Assembly (NCBI GenBank): GCA_016709155.1
Contig: JADJEI010000001.1
Span: forward strand, 434,001 to 498,000
Length of the DNA stretch: 64,000 nucleotides
Source of the DNA: Ignavibacteriales bacterium
GTDB taxonomy: Bacteria; Bacteroidota; Ignavibacteria; Ignavibacteriales; Ignavibacteriaceae
Direction: 5' to 3'
Made by a program: the position numbers and the translations under genes. The notes under the pieces are model-generated. The model ran no database searches and was not told the DNA's origin. It was given only the letters and a program-made list of their open reading frames with translations. Positions 9,331-19,200 of the stretch are shown piece by piece (within the stretch, counting starts at the first letter, position 1; each line of letters opens with the position of its first letter).

Positions 9331-9925
9331 ATGAACTCGCTCTCAAAAAAAATATTGCTGTTTGCTTCGCTTATGCTTGTGCTGACATATTTTTTCCCCT
9401 TGTGGAATATAAATCTCGAAGCTCCGCAGTATCCTGAAGGAATTGGCTTAAGAATTTGGTTAGATCAAATAACCGGATTAAAAGAAAATGATTTACAAAA
9501 TATTAACGGCTTAAATCACTACATCGGTATGGCAAAAATAAATCCCGATGATATTCCTGAATTAAAAATTATGCCGTATGCAATCGGATTTATGATTTTG
9601 TTCGGTTTGTTTAATGCACTTAAGGGAAATAATAAATCTGTCATTGCGTGGCTAATATTATTCATAATTCTTGGAGTGATCGGTCTGTATGATTTTTATA
9701 TGTGGGAATATAATTATGGACATAATCTTGATCTAACAGCCCCAATAAAAGTTCCGGGAATGACTTATCAAACCCCCATTATTAGGCTCGAAACAACTGC
9801 TGAACATAACCGCCATTTCGCTTCCGGCTATGTCGGCTTATATTATTTTTGCTTCTATTATTTTTACTGTGATTGCTTTGTTCATTAATTCAAAAAATAT
9901 AAAACAGGCGGGGGCAGTAAAGTGA
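9331..9925 (+). CDS. nos-cluster membrane protein, single frameshift
   Basis: This is a membrane protein of about 197 residues with three or four hydrophobic helices (FASLMLVLTYFFPLW near the N-terminus, PYAIGFMILFGLF, SVIAWLILFIILGVIGLYDF, and a C-terminal helix). The reading frame stops at 9888 after an unlikely tail. The natural C-terminus lies one frame over: GSKQLLNITAISLPAMSAY then IIFASIIFTVIALFINS, ending AGAVK with a stop at 9923-9925 that overlaps the nosL GTG. One extra base in CAAACCCCC (9769-9777) accounts for the shift and would read YQPPLLGSKQLLN. It resembles the small membrane protein (sometimes called NosB) of clade II clusters, whose function is unknown. Confidence 0.7.
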
Positions 9926-10371
9926 AGATAAGATTCTTTATCTCTGCTTTCCTGTTGATGTTTATAATCCAAGGCTGCTCGCCTGAAATTGAACCGATAA
10001 ATTATGGAAAGGATGCCTGCGAATATTGTAAGATGAACATCACAGACAATAAATTTGCCGCCGAAATTGTTTCAATGAAAAGTAAAGTTTATAAGTTTGA
10101 TTCCATTGAATGCCTATTCGCTTTTGAATATGAAAAGATGATTGATAAAAATGAAATTCATTCCGAATGGGTTTGCGACTTTTCTGATCCAGGAAAGTTG
10201 ATTGAATTGCGGAAAGCATTTTACTTGCACAATGATGATTTAAGAAGTCCGATGGGACTGAATGTGCTTTGTCTTTCCTCAAAAGAAAAATTGGAAGAGA
10301 TCAAAAATAGTAACGGTGGAACTGAACTTACCTTTACAGAATTAAAAACACTCGCTGAAGAAGATTTATAA
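9922..10371 (+). CDS. nosL: NosL copper-binding lipoprotein
   Basis: NosL is an outer-face lipoprotein that binds Cu(I) and supplies copper for the NosZ CuZ site. The 149-residue product has lipobox IQGC (Cys19). It also has the NosL metal site CEYCKMNI (Cys33, Cys36, Met38) and a later SPMGL segment. It starts with GTG at 9922, overlapping the stop of the preceding frame-corrected gene (GTGA), which supports both the start and the correction upstream. nosD follows 11 bp later. Confidence 0.93.
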   Translation: MKIRFFISAFLLMFIIQGCSPEIEPINYGKDACEYCKMNITDNKFAAEIVSMKSKVYKFDSIECLFAFEYEKMIDKNEIHSEWVCDFSDPGKLIELRKAFYLHNDDLRSPMGLNVLCLSSKEKLEEIKNSNGGTELTFTELKTLAEEDL

Positions 10372-10382
10372 AATGAATTGCA

Positions 10383-11630
10383 ATGCCCCTTCATAAAAAA
10401 ATATTGCTTATCTTTTTAATTACTTTTGGTTTAACAAATTTTTCCCTCCCCCAAACTCATATTTACGTCGAAAAAAATTCTACGATCAATTCCATCGGAA
10501 AGGCTCTCTCATTAGCTAAGGATGGCGACGAAATAATTGTTAAAAGTGGTATTTACTATGAGTCCGGCATTGTAATTAATAAATCAATAAAATTGACAGG
10601 TAAAGATCTGCCTGTAATTTCAGGCGATAAAAAAAATGAAATTTTTACTATTACCAGCGACAACGTTACCATCACAGGATTCACGATTAAAAATGCCGGT
10701 GTAAATTATTTAAAGGAAAATGCAGCAATCCGTTTAAGCAATGTTCGAAATTGTAGGATTGAAAAAAATATATTCGTGAATAATTTTTTTGGAATCTATT
10801 TATCAAAGTCCTCGAACATCCTGATTAAAAATAATAAGATATCTTCAAATGGAAAATCCGAAACAAGTTCGGGAAATGGCATCCATTTGTGGTACAGCGA
10901 ATCTGTTTCAATCATCGGGAATGAGATCGAAGGGCATCGTGACGGAATTTATTTTGAGTTCTCAAAACATTGTTTCGTTAAAAATAATTACAGCAAAAAA
11001 AATCTGCGGTATGGATTGCATTTCATGTTCTCCGATAGCTGCAGTTATATTGAAAATACTTTTGAGAATAACGGCGCCGGTGTAGCTGTGATGTACACAA
11101 AAAATATTTCAATGCTTGGTAATCGGTTTATCAACAATTGGGGAGCAGCTTCTTTTGGTGTTTTATTAAAAGATTTGACTGATTGTCTTATTGCGAAAAA
11201 TATTTTTGACAAAAATACAAACGGTTTGTATCTCGAAGGGTGCAGCAGAATAACAATTGAGCATAATGATTTTATTCAGAATGGGTGGGCTTTGAAGTTA
11301 ATGGCAAATTCGCAGGATAATTTTTTCTTTGAAAATAATTTTATCGCCAATTCATTTGATGTACTTACGAATAGCTCACAAAATTTTAATTTGTTCAAAA
11401 GGAATTATTGGAGCAATTATAACGGTTACGATCTGGACAAAAATGGAATTGGCGATGAGCCTTATCGCCCTGTAAAAATGTTCTCCGTACTTGTCGAGCG
11501 TCAACAGGCTGCATTGATTCTTGTCCACAGCCTTTTCATTGATCTGCTTGATATTGCAGAAAGTGTTGTGCCATCATTAACCCCGATTGACTTAGCTGAC
11601 AAACAACCACTGATGAAGCAAAGATCATGA
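10383..11630 (+). CDS. nosD: NosD periplasmic copper-assembly protein
   Basis: NosD is a periplasmic right-handed parallel beta-helix protein that works with NosFY to mature the CuZ centre. The 415-residue product has a Sec signal (KILLIFLITFGLTNFSLP). Repeating beta-helix rungs such as NNFFGIYLSKSSNILIKNN run from about 60 to 340, and the typical NosD end is WSNYNGYDLDKNGIGDEPYR to SLTPIDLADKQPLM. Length and ends match the family. The stop overlaps the nosF start by four bases (ATGA). Confidence 0.95.
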   Translation: MPLHKKILLIFLITFGLTNFSLPQTHIYVEKNSTINSIGKALSLAKDGDEIIVKSGIYYESGIVINKSIKLTGKDLPVISGDKKNEIFTITSDNVTITGFTIKNAGVNYLKENAAIRLSNVRNCRIEKNIFVNNFFGIYLSKSSNILIKNNKISSNGKSETSSGNGIHLWYSESVSIIGNEIEGHRDGIYFEFSKHCFVKNNYSKKNLRYGLHFMFSDSCSYIENTFENNGAGVAVMYTKNISMLGNRFINNWGAASFGVLLKDLTDCLIAKNIFDKNTNGLYLEGCSRITIEHNDFIQNGWALKLMANSQDNFFFENNFIANSFDVLTNSSQNFNLFKRNYWSNYNGYDLDKNGIGDEPYRPVKMFSVLVERQQAALILVHSLFIDLLDIAESVVPSLTPIDLADKQPLMKQRS

Positions 11631-12343
11631 TCACTATTTCGAATCTAATCAAATCGTATAACAACCTCGAAGTGTTAAAAGGAATCAATGCCGAAATATC
11701 TAAAGGCAAAGTTACAGCAGTTGTAGGTCCCAATGGATCCGGAAAAACTACGATCATTAAAATTATTCTTGGACTTGTAAAACCCGATTTTGGAGATGTT
11801 GCAATCAATAGGGAAAAAATCAACGGAGATTATCATTACAAAAGCAACATTGGTTATATGCCGCAGATTGCAAGCTATCCTGAAAACCTCACTGTTGTTG
11901 AAGTAATTAATATGGTCAAAGATTTCAGGAATTGTAAAGATAATCCTGAGGAAAAATTAATTACCGAGTTTGGTTTAAATGGCGAACTGAATAAAGCAAT
12001 CAGAACTCTTTCTGGTGGTAATAAACAAAAACTTAGCGCAGTAATTGCACTGATGTTCAATCCGGGTATTTTAATTTTTGATGAACCAACTGCCGGGCTT
12101 GATCCAATTGCAAGCAGCAGATTTAAAGAGATTGTGCTTGCAAAAAAAAGGGAGGGTAAGTCAATTATTCTAACTTCTCATATAATGAGTGAAATTGAAG
12201 AGCTTGCTGATGAAATTATTTTTCTGCTCGACGGCAAAATTTATTATCAAGGCTCTGTACTGAATTTACTTTTGGAAAAAGGTGAGACTCGACTTGAAAA
12301 AGCTGTTGCTGGAATTTTACAGGAAAGTGCATCATGGAATTAG
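11627..12343 (+). CDS. nosF: NosF ABC transporter ATPase
   Basis: This is the cytoplasmic ATPase of the NosDFY complex, 238 residues. Walker A is GPNGSGKT at 34-41, the signature LSGGNKQK starts at 128 and Walker B ILIFDEPTAGLDP starts at 148. The switch His lies in ILTSHIMSEIEE. It overlaps nosD upstream by four bases and nosY downstream by ten, as expected for stoichiometric complex partners. Confidence 0.94.
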   Translation: MITISNLIKSYNNLEVLKGINAEISKGKVTAVVGPNGSGKTTIIKIILGLVKPDFGDVAINREKINGDYHYKSNIGYMPQIASYPENLTVVEVINMVKDFRNCKDNPEEKLITEFGLNGELNKAIRTLSGGNKQKLSAVIALMFNPGILIFDEPTAGLDPIASSRFKEIVLAKKREGKSIILTSHIMSEIEELADEIIFLLDGKIYYQGSVLNLLLEKGETRLEKAVAGILQESASWN

Positions 12344-13122
12344 TATTTAAAATTTTGAAGTTTGAATTCAATAATGTTTTCAGAAGTAAATGGATAATAT
12401 TCTTTTTCGCATTTTTCTTCATGACATCCTATGCGTTATTTTCTTTCGAGAATAACACACAAAAAGCTTTGCTCAGCTTGTTTAACCTCACTGCTTATCT
12501 TGTTCCTCTAATCAGTTTAATTTTCGGGACAATGTATTTCTACAATTCAAAAGAATATATTGAAATGATCTTGTGTCAACCGATTAAAAGAAGCTCCTTG
12601 TTCATTGGATTATTCCTTGGCACTACTCTCCCCCTTTCTATTGGATTTATTTCAGGCGTCCTGATTCCATTTATTATGTTTTCAGATTTCAAGAGCGGTA
12701 TTGGTTTGTTATCGCTTCTCCTGCTGATTGGAATGCTGCTCACTTTTAATTCAATTGCAGTTGCTTTTTTCATTTCGATAAAACTTACTGATAAAGTAAA
12801 AGGATTAAGTCTCTCAATATTTTTCTGGCTCGTAACAGCAATATTATTTGACGGGTTTCTGCTTTTGATTGCTTACTTATTGGAGGATTATCCTGTAGAA
12901 AAATTTATGCTCGGATTAATACTAATTAATCCAATTGATCTCTCGAGAACTTTATTTATTCTTAATTTTGATATCTCTGCTTTGATGGGTTACACAGGTG
13001 CACTATTCAAAAGTTTTTTCGGCAGCTCACTTGGAACAATCGTTTCTTTTACGTCATTGTTACTCTGGATAATAATACCCACCTTATTAGGACTTCGAAG
13101 TTTCAATAAAAAAGATTTTTAA
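12334..13122 (+). CDS. nosY: NosY ABC-2 type permease
   Basis: NosY is the integral membrane subunit of NosDFY. The 262-residue protein shows about six hydrophobic helices, including WIIFFFAFFFMTSYALF near residue 20, LTAYLVPLISLIFGTMYFY, ALISLLLLIGMLL-like segments and a C-terminal LLLWIIIPTLLGL. It has the YNSKEYIEMILCQP loop typical of NosY-type permeases. It is the last gene of the operon and ends five bases before a convergent gene. nosR and nosX homologues are absent from the window. Confidence 0.92.
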   Translation: MELVFKILKFEFNNVFRSKWIIFFFAFFFMTSYALFSFENNTQKALLSLFNLTAYLVPLISLIFGTMYFYNSKEYIEMILCQPIKRSSLFIGLFLGTTLPLSIGFISGVLIPFIMFSDFKSGIGLLSLLLLIGMLLTFNSIAVAFFISIKLTDKVKGLSLSIFFWLVTAILFDGFLLLIAYLLEDYPVEKFMLGLILINPIDLSRTLFILNFDISALMGYTGALFKSFFGSSLGTIVSFTSLLLWIIIPTLLGLRSFNKKDF

Positions 13123-13127
13123 AACAA

Positions 13128-14468
13128 CTATCGCAGCAAAATCATTTTCTTAGACTCCGAATAATTGCCTGCCCTAAGTGTGTAAAAATAAATACCGCTT
13201 GCTAATTGAAAATTACTTGTCGTAGATTGAAAATCAACTTCATATCTTCCTGCAGGTCTGTATTCATTAACCAACGTGGCTATTTCATTACCAAGCACAT
13301 CATAAATCTTTAACGTTTGCCAACTGCCCATTGAGGACTGCCAACTGATTTTCGTACTCGGGTTAAAAGGATTGGGATAATTCTGAAACAAAATAAAATC
13401 AAGCGGTGAATAATTTTCTGCAACTTCAACCGTTGAATCAATGTCAGCTTTATATTTTAAAATGATACCTCTGTGATCGTATGTGGAATCATAATCGTAA
13501 TCACCATTATCGCCGACAGCAAAACCGTGAAGTGAGTCTGTAAACACTACATCGTACACGGTAAAAGTATCAACAGTTCCAGTTGTAATCCATGTTTTAC
13601 CTGAATCATTCGAGAAAATAAATTGCTCTTGTGGTCCCAAAGTTCCCCACCCTTCATAATCAGTTCTAAATGAAAGACCGGTACAGACGCCAAAAAATCC
13701 CGGCTCAGTGTAAGTCCAATTTTCTCCACCATCGGTAGTTCTTGCAATGCCGGTTCCAAATTCAAAATCACCGCCAACACCAACGATGGTCGCCGAATCT
13801 ATAAATTCTAACTCCCTCAGTGGTTCTGGTCCCATAGGAATAGCAAGCCAGGTTTTACCGGAATCTTTAGTGCTCCAAATTACTCCGACTAAATCATGTG
13901 CACCTCCTGATGCAAATCCATATTGAGGAGAAAAAAAAATAAAACTTGTAACAGGTAATGTGGAATAAAGACTGCTGTCAAATCGCGGAATATTCCAGGT
14001 TAGCCCGCCGTCAGTAGTTCCAAAAAATGTTGAAGGATTTCCACTCCCACCAACCCATCCATTTAAAGAATCAATAAAATAAACCGTTTGTAAAAAAGCA
14101 TTTTCTACAGGAAAAACTTCTGTCTGCCACAAATTGCCGCCATTAGTTGTTTTATGGAGATAGCTCCCGTAAGGATCTGAAAGTTTTGAAGAGACTGCCC
14201 ATCCGAGACTGTCATTCAGAAAAAATATTGACCGAATTGTCTCAAGCACACCAAGATCTTGCTGTTGCCAATCTGCCCCTCCATTAGTCGTTTGAAGAAC
14301 TACACCTGAATCTCCGGCTGCCCAGCAAGTAAGGCTATCAACACAGAAAAGTGAATTCAATTGTACAGTAGTCGGGCTTGAATTATAAACCCATTTGCCC
14401 TGGCTAAATGTATTAGTCATTGGAATAACTAAAATTAGAAGTAAGAATACTATTAAATTTTTTTTCAT
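13128..14468 (-). CDS. secreted BNR/Ycf48-like repeat protein with T9SS domain
   Basis: The exported protein has 446 residues. A signal peptide (KNLIVFLLLILVIPMTNTFS) is followed by a beta-propeller of BNR/Ycf48-type blades, recognisable by repeated TTNGGADWQ, TTNGGNLWQ, TTDGGLTW, TTDGGENWT and NDSGKTW motifs from about 60 to 330. The C-terminus is a complete type A sorting domain (NYPNPFNPSTKISW to KKMILLR). It should pass through the Sec and type IX systems to the surface. Substrate or role is not visible. It converges on nosY with a five-base gap, and I see no clear terminator between them. Confidence 0.85.
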   Translation of the reverse strand: MKKNLIVFLLLILVIPMTNTFSQGKWVYNSSPTTVQLNSLFCVDSLTCWAAGDSGVVLQTTNGGADWQQQDLGVLETIRSIFFLNDSLGWAVSSKLSDPYGSYLHKTTNGGNLWQTEVFPVENAFLQTVYFIDSLNGWVGGSGNPSTFFGTTDGGLTWNIPRFDSSLYSTLPVTSFIFFSPQYGFASGGAHDLVGVIWSTKDSGKTWLAIPMGPEPLRELEFIDSATIVGVGGDFEFGTGIARTTDGGENWTYTEPGFFGVCTGLSFRTDYEGWGTLGPQEQFIFSNDSGKTWITTGTVDTFTVYDVVFTDSLHGFAVGDNGDYDYDSTYDHRGIILKYKADIDSTVEVAENYSPLDFILFQNYPNPFNPSTKISWQSSMGSWQTLKIYDVLGNEIATLVNEYRPAGRYEVDFQSTTSNFQLASGIYFYTLRAGNYSESKKMILLR

Positions 14469-14878
14469 CTTGGTATTAACTGTATGTAATCTCTTAAAAT
14501 CTTTTAATAAATATACTACAAATTAAAATATCAGAACTAACAAACACAAATTATGATTTAACTCCACTAACAATCCCTCTTAAAGAACGCATTTTTTTTT
14601 GTTGAAACTATTCATTTATTCTTTTAATTCTTCAAGTAAGCTTTATCAAACACGAAGGATTATTATCTCCGTCGTATAATAATCTTCATAGTCAATCAAT
14701 ATCAACTAATTATTCGATTTATATCTGACTCATGAGCTTTTTTATATTTAAAATAAATATCTTTTTTTATAATTTATTATTAAGTTGTACCGCATCATGT
14801 AATTAAATTTTTTTCCCATACATAAAAATTTTTTTTTAATTAATCATCAATCATCTCAACAACAAGAAAGGCTATCGA
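14469..14878. other. gene-free AT-rich region
   Basis: This is 410 bp between divergent genes for secreted proteins. It has poly-A/T tracts (around 14584-14600 and 14760-14840) and would contain both promoters. I see no ORF, hairpin with T-run or RNA gene. Confidence 0.5.
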
Positions 14879-17800
14879 ATGACAAAGTATAACTCTACTC
14901 TTCGAAGCGCAGTTTCCCTTTTTGTTCTTCTTTTTGTTTTCTCTTTTTCTGCTGCAATGGGTCAGTCATTAATTTCATTTCCTTCTGAAATTAAATCACC
15001 CGTTGCAATGTCAGTATCAGTTCCGCTAAGAGATTTACCTCCAGACGCCATACCATTCAATTCACCATGGTTGGACGGAATAATCCCAGTTCGCGAAACA
15101 AGCACTAATCAAATCTTCGGATATACCGAGGATGGAGTATTGCAGGATTTTAATGGGCAATTCAATCCGGCAGACATCACAGTAAACTTTGATGGTGTTA
15201 GTGCACAAGGTTACGCACCCCCTGATCCAAGCGGTGATGTTGGACCTAATCACTATGTTCAAATGGTGAACGTTCGCTATCAGGTTTGGAACAAGTCCGG
15301 TGTCTCACTACTCGGACCATTAAACATTAATACTATTTGGAGCGGCTTACCAGGTCCCTGGTCAGGCTCAAATGACGGAGATCCAATAGTGCTTTATGAT
15401 GAGACCGCCGATAGATGGCTGCTAACACAATTTGCACTGCCAAATTATCCTTCCGCCCCCTTCTATCAGATGATAGCGGTTTCTACAACGGGCGACCCTA
15501 CCGGTTCATATTACCTTTACGCTTATGAATTTTCTTCAATGCCGGACTATCCTAAATTCGGCGTTTGGGGCGACGGCTATTATATGTCAGCTAATCGTTT
15601 CGCTTCAGGATCAGGACAATATCAAGGTACTTTAGCTGCTGCTTTTGATAGAACAAAAATGTTAGCCGGCTTACCTGCAACGATGATACTTTTTAATAAT
15701 GGAACAAGCACCGGTTCATTACTTCCATCAGATTGTGATGGTACATTACCTCCAGACGGAACTCCAAATTATTTTATTGAAGCTTACGGCGGTTCAGGCG
15801 GTACAAATCATCTTGAAGTATTTCAGTTTCATGCTGATTGGGTTACCCCTGGTAATTCTACCTTTACAGGACCAACCTTAATTTCTGTTACTTCATACAG
15901 CCAACCCGGAAGAGCTCCTCAATTAGGAACTACTACTACTCTGGATATGCTGTCTGACAGAATGATGAACCGCTTGCAATACAGAAACTTCGGCGATCAT
16001 GAATCAATGGTTGCTTGTCTTTCAGTTAATGCAGGTTCCGGACGTGCCGGAATGAGGTGGTGGGAACTGCGCGATACGGGCGCCGGTTGGAATTTATACC
16101 AGGAAGGCACTTACGCTCCTGCCGATGATGTTTACAGATGGATGGGTAGTATTGCAATGGATGGTAACGGCAATATTGGCTTAGGCTATTCCGCATCAAG
16201 TTCTTTGATTCATCCTCAGATTAGATATACTGGAAGATTAGACGGTGATCCACTTGGCGTTATGACAGTTACAGAGGGAACTATTATTGCGGGTAATGGC
16301 TCCCAAACAGGTTTGACCAGGTGGGGTGATTACAGTCAGATAGGTGTTGATCCTAATGACAATTCTTTCTGGTACACCAATATGTACATCCCCTCTAACG
16401 GACAATTCAACTGGAAATCAAGAATTGCCGGATTTACTTTTGGTGCAGGCTGCGATGTTGGCTATCCTTCTAACCCATCCCCTTCGGATGGCACTACAGA
16501 AGTATCAATTAACCTCGCACAATTAACATGGCAGAATGGTGTGAACACAAATACTAATGAACTTTACTTCGGTACAAATGCTTCAAGTTTGCCTTTAGTA
16601 CAATCGGGTGCTCTATCAACAAGCTGGAATATTACCTCCCTGCCATTAGAGTATAACACTAATTACTATTGGTATGTTAAAGAGATTGGCGATACTTGCA
16701 GTGTTTCAGGACCAATTTATAGCTTCAAAACAGAACCCGATCCAGGATTGGATCTTTCCTTCTCCGATAATTTTGATACATACACTGCAGGTCAGATGTT
16801 AGCTTGTCAAAATCCTGTTGATTGGACAACCTGGTCAGAAGACCCTTGCAATGTAACTGAGGATTCTAAAATTTCAAATGCACAATCTTTCAGCGCACCT
16901 AATTCATTTGTTGTTGTACAAAACAATGATGAAGTTCATCCAATGGGTGATTTAACTTATGGAAAATATTCAATCAGTTTCCGCATGTATTTAGCCACTG
17001 GGAAAAATGGTTATTTCAATACGCTATCCGGTTTCACAGGCGGTGCATACGAATGGGCAATGGAATGTTACTTCAACGCGGGTGGTCAAGGCAGCTTAAA
17101 TGCCGGCGGAACAGGTGTTGCTGCTTTTACATTCCCTTACAACTATATGGAATCTTGTTGAATTAATTGTTGATCTTGATACTGATTTAGCCGAATTCAA
17201 ATTTAACGACGTTTCAATTCATACCTGGGCATGGACAGCCGGTGCTACTGGTTCAGGTGGTCAATTGCAATTAGCCGGAAACGATTTCTTTGGTGCAACG
17301 GCACAGGATCAAATGTATGTTGACGATTATACATTCGTTGATCTGAACGCAGTTCCTGTTGAACTAACATCCTTCAATGCTAATGCTTTTGAAGATAATG
17401 TTGAACTTAGCTGGATAACTGCTACTGAAATCAACAACCAGATGTTTGAGATTGAAAGAAAATCTGCTGATGGTCAGTTCAGAACTATAGGTTATATGAA
17501 TGGTCATGGAACTACTACCGAACAGCAGACATATTCTTATGTTGATCAAAAATTAGTTTCTGGTAAATACATTTATAGATTAAAGCAAATTGATTTCGAC
17601 GGCAGATTTGAATATTCAAATGAAGTTGAAGTTGAAGTTTTAGGACCTGTTGAGTACTCACTCGATCAGAATTATCCTAATCCTTTCAATCCATCAACAT
17701 CAATAAAATATTCTGTTGCTCAGGACGGATTTGTTACTCTTGATGTATTTAACTTACTCGGTGAAAAAGTTGCATCACTTATTAACAGTAATGTTAAGGC

Positions 17801-17912
17801 AGGTAGATACGAACTTACTTTTGACGCAAGTCAACTTGCAAGCGGTATCTATGTTTATAAAATTGTTGCCGGCAATTTCACTTCCAGCAAAAAGATGATT
17901 TTATTGAAGTAA
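14879..17912 (+). CDS. large secreted FN3/T9SS protein, single frameshift
   Basis: The product is an exported protein of about 1010 residues in two frames. Frame one (14879-17161) holds a signal peptide (SLFVLLFVFSFSAAMGQ), a large N-terminal domain with DPSGDVGPNHYVQMVN near 120, and a fibronectin type III-like module (NPSPSDGTTEVS.., about 540-620). A jelly-roll-like segment begins FSDNFDTYTAGQM. Frame two continues it (WNLVELIVDLDTDLAEF) through VPVELTSFNANAF to a type IX sorting domain (NYPNPFNPSTSIKY to SKKMILLK). One extra base near 17147-17149 explains the break (PYNYWNLVEL if removed). The function is unknown; the N-terminal domain resembles exported proteins of Bacteroidota without an assigned activity. 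Confidence 0.8.
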
Positions 17913-17937
17913 CATTCAATAAGATTTACTCCTAATG

Positions 17938-17968
17938 AAAAAGGCAGTCTTTACAGGCTGCCTTTTTT
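17938..17968 (+). terminator. rho-independent terminator
   Basis: AAGGCAG at 17941-17947 pairs with CTGCCTT at 17958-17964, followed by six T. It lies 26 bp after the stop of the secreted protein gene. Confidence 0.8.
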
Positions 17969-18138
17969 ATTTAGTCGATCTTTATTTGTCATTTCCATGA
18001 AAACGGGACTCCGATACAGACTTGATTGAGACAACTCTTATGGAATGAGTGAAAAAAATATAGCAGCATACGAATCATTTATTTTTTGTCTACTTGTCCA
18101 AATGCATTTGATTCTTTACAAACTTTCCGTTTCAAATT

Positions 18139-19077
18139 TTATAATGGTTTAATTAATTTGCATTCAGTCGGGATTGAAATCAAAGGAAGCACCGAGCTTT
18201 GAATAATCATACTTAATTCTTCCAATAACCGTTTTTTCACAAAGTGTTGATGCACTATCAACCCAATAGAACGAATTGGGACAGGAAACGCCAATGACTT
18301 CAGCCGATCTTTGTCTTCTTTCTGCAAATCAATAGTAGCCATATAAGGCAAAAGCGTAATTCCTTTATATGACTTGGTAAATCGTATCAAGCTATCAATG
18401 GAACCCGCTCTAAATTCAAAGTTGGTTAAATTTTCAGAATATTTTTTTGATAAATTACAAATTTTTCTTACCTGTGTTCGCAAACAGTGACCCTCTTCCA
18501 AAAGTATGAGATGGCTATAATCCATATTTGTTAAATTTATATGTGATTTATCGTGCCGATCATTAAAGCAATCAAATAACATAAATTGTTCATTGTATAA
18601 AATATATTCTTTTAACTCCGGGTCTTCCAAAGGTATTGCCGCAATTCCGATATCCAAACTTCTGTTTTTCAGAGACTTCTGAATATCAAGAGTTGTCATT
18701 TCCTGTACAACAATCTTTACTTTAGAAAATTTATTTACAAACTCTGATAAAAATAATGGTAACAAATACGGAGCTACAGTTGGTATTATTCCAATTTTAA
18801 ATTCGCCTGTTATTTCTCCTTTCAACTCTTGCACCTTATTTTCCAAAGTCCTGATTTCTTTAGTAATAACCTGGAGATGCTTAATTATTTCTTCCCCTTC
18901 TTTTGTAATTAATACAGGTTTAGTTTTTCTATCAAAAATTTTTATCCCTATCTCTTCCTCAAATTTCAAAATCATAGTACTCAAGGTTGATTGAGTAATA
19001 AAGCATTTCGATGCTGCCTTTTCAAAATGCTTTGATTCGGCTACTGCAAGTATATATTGTAATTGTTGTAAATTCAT
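18139..19077 (-). CDS. oxyR: OxyR-type LysR peroxide regulator
   Basis: This is a LysR-family activator of 312 residues from the ATG at 19077 (MNLQQLQYILAV; an upstream in-frame ATG at 19092 adds five residues). The winged helix-turn-helix spans about 1-60 (AASKCFITQSTLSTMILKFE), followed by the inducer-binding domain. The two redox cysteines of OxyR are present as HCLRTQVRKIC, Cys198 and Cys207, with the same nine-residue step as Cys199/Cys208 of E. coli OxyR, so disulfide sensing of H2O2 is expected. It is divergent from katG, its usual target. Confidence 0.92.
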   Translation of the reverse strand: MNLQQLQYILAVAESKHFEKAASKCFITQSTLSTMILKFEEEIGIKIFDRKTKPVLITKEGEEIIKHLQVITKEIRTLENKVQELKGEITGEFKIGIIPTVAPYLLPLFLSEFVNKFSKVKIVVQEMTTLDIQKSLKNRSLDIGIAAIPLEDPELKEYILYNEQFMLFDCFNDRHDKSHINLTNMDYSHLILLEEGHCLRTQVRKICNLSKKYSENLTNFEFRAGSIDSLIRFTKSYKGITLLPYMATIDLQKEDKDRLKSLAFPVPIRSIGLIVHQHFVKKRLLEELSMIIQSSVLPLISIPTECKLIKPL

Positions 19078-19116
19078 AGATCTAAAATACAATGAACATC
19101 TACAATATCAATCCTT

Positions 19117-19145
19117 CTATCTATAATATAGTTTTTATAAATAGT
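19117..19145. promoter_or_regulatory. candidate OxyR binding region
   Basis: The 123-bp oxyR-katG intergenic region contains CTAT at 19117, the palindrome CTATA-A-TATAG at 19121-19131 and ATAG at 19141-19144. CTAT/ATAG elements at roughly helical spacing are the known components of OxyR sites. The match is partial and the AT-rich background weakens it. Confidence 0.35.
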
Positions 19146-19200
19146 AAAAGCAGTATATTTTTTGCTGTAAGTAATTTAAAATAAATGAAAGGGATAAGAA

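Noticed and set aside
14760..14845. Poly-T/A tracts as a terminator
   Set aside because: No hairpin precedes the T runs; it is more likely promoter-type AT-rich sequence.
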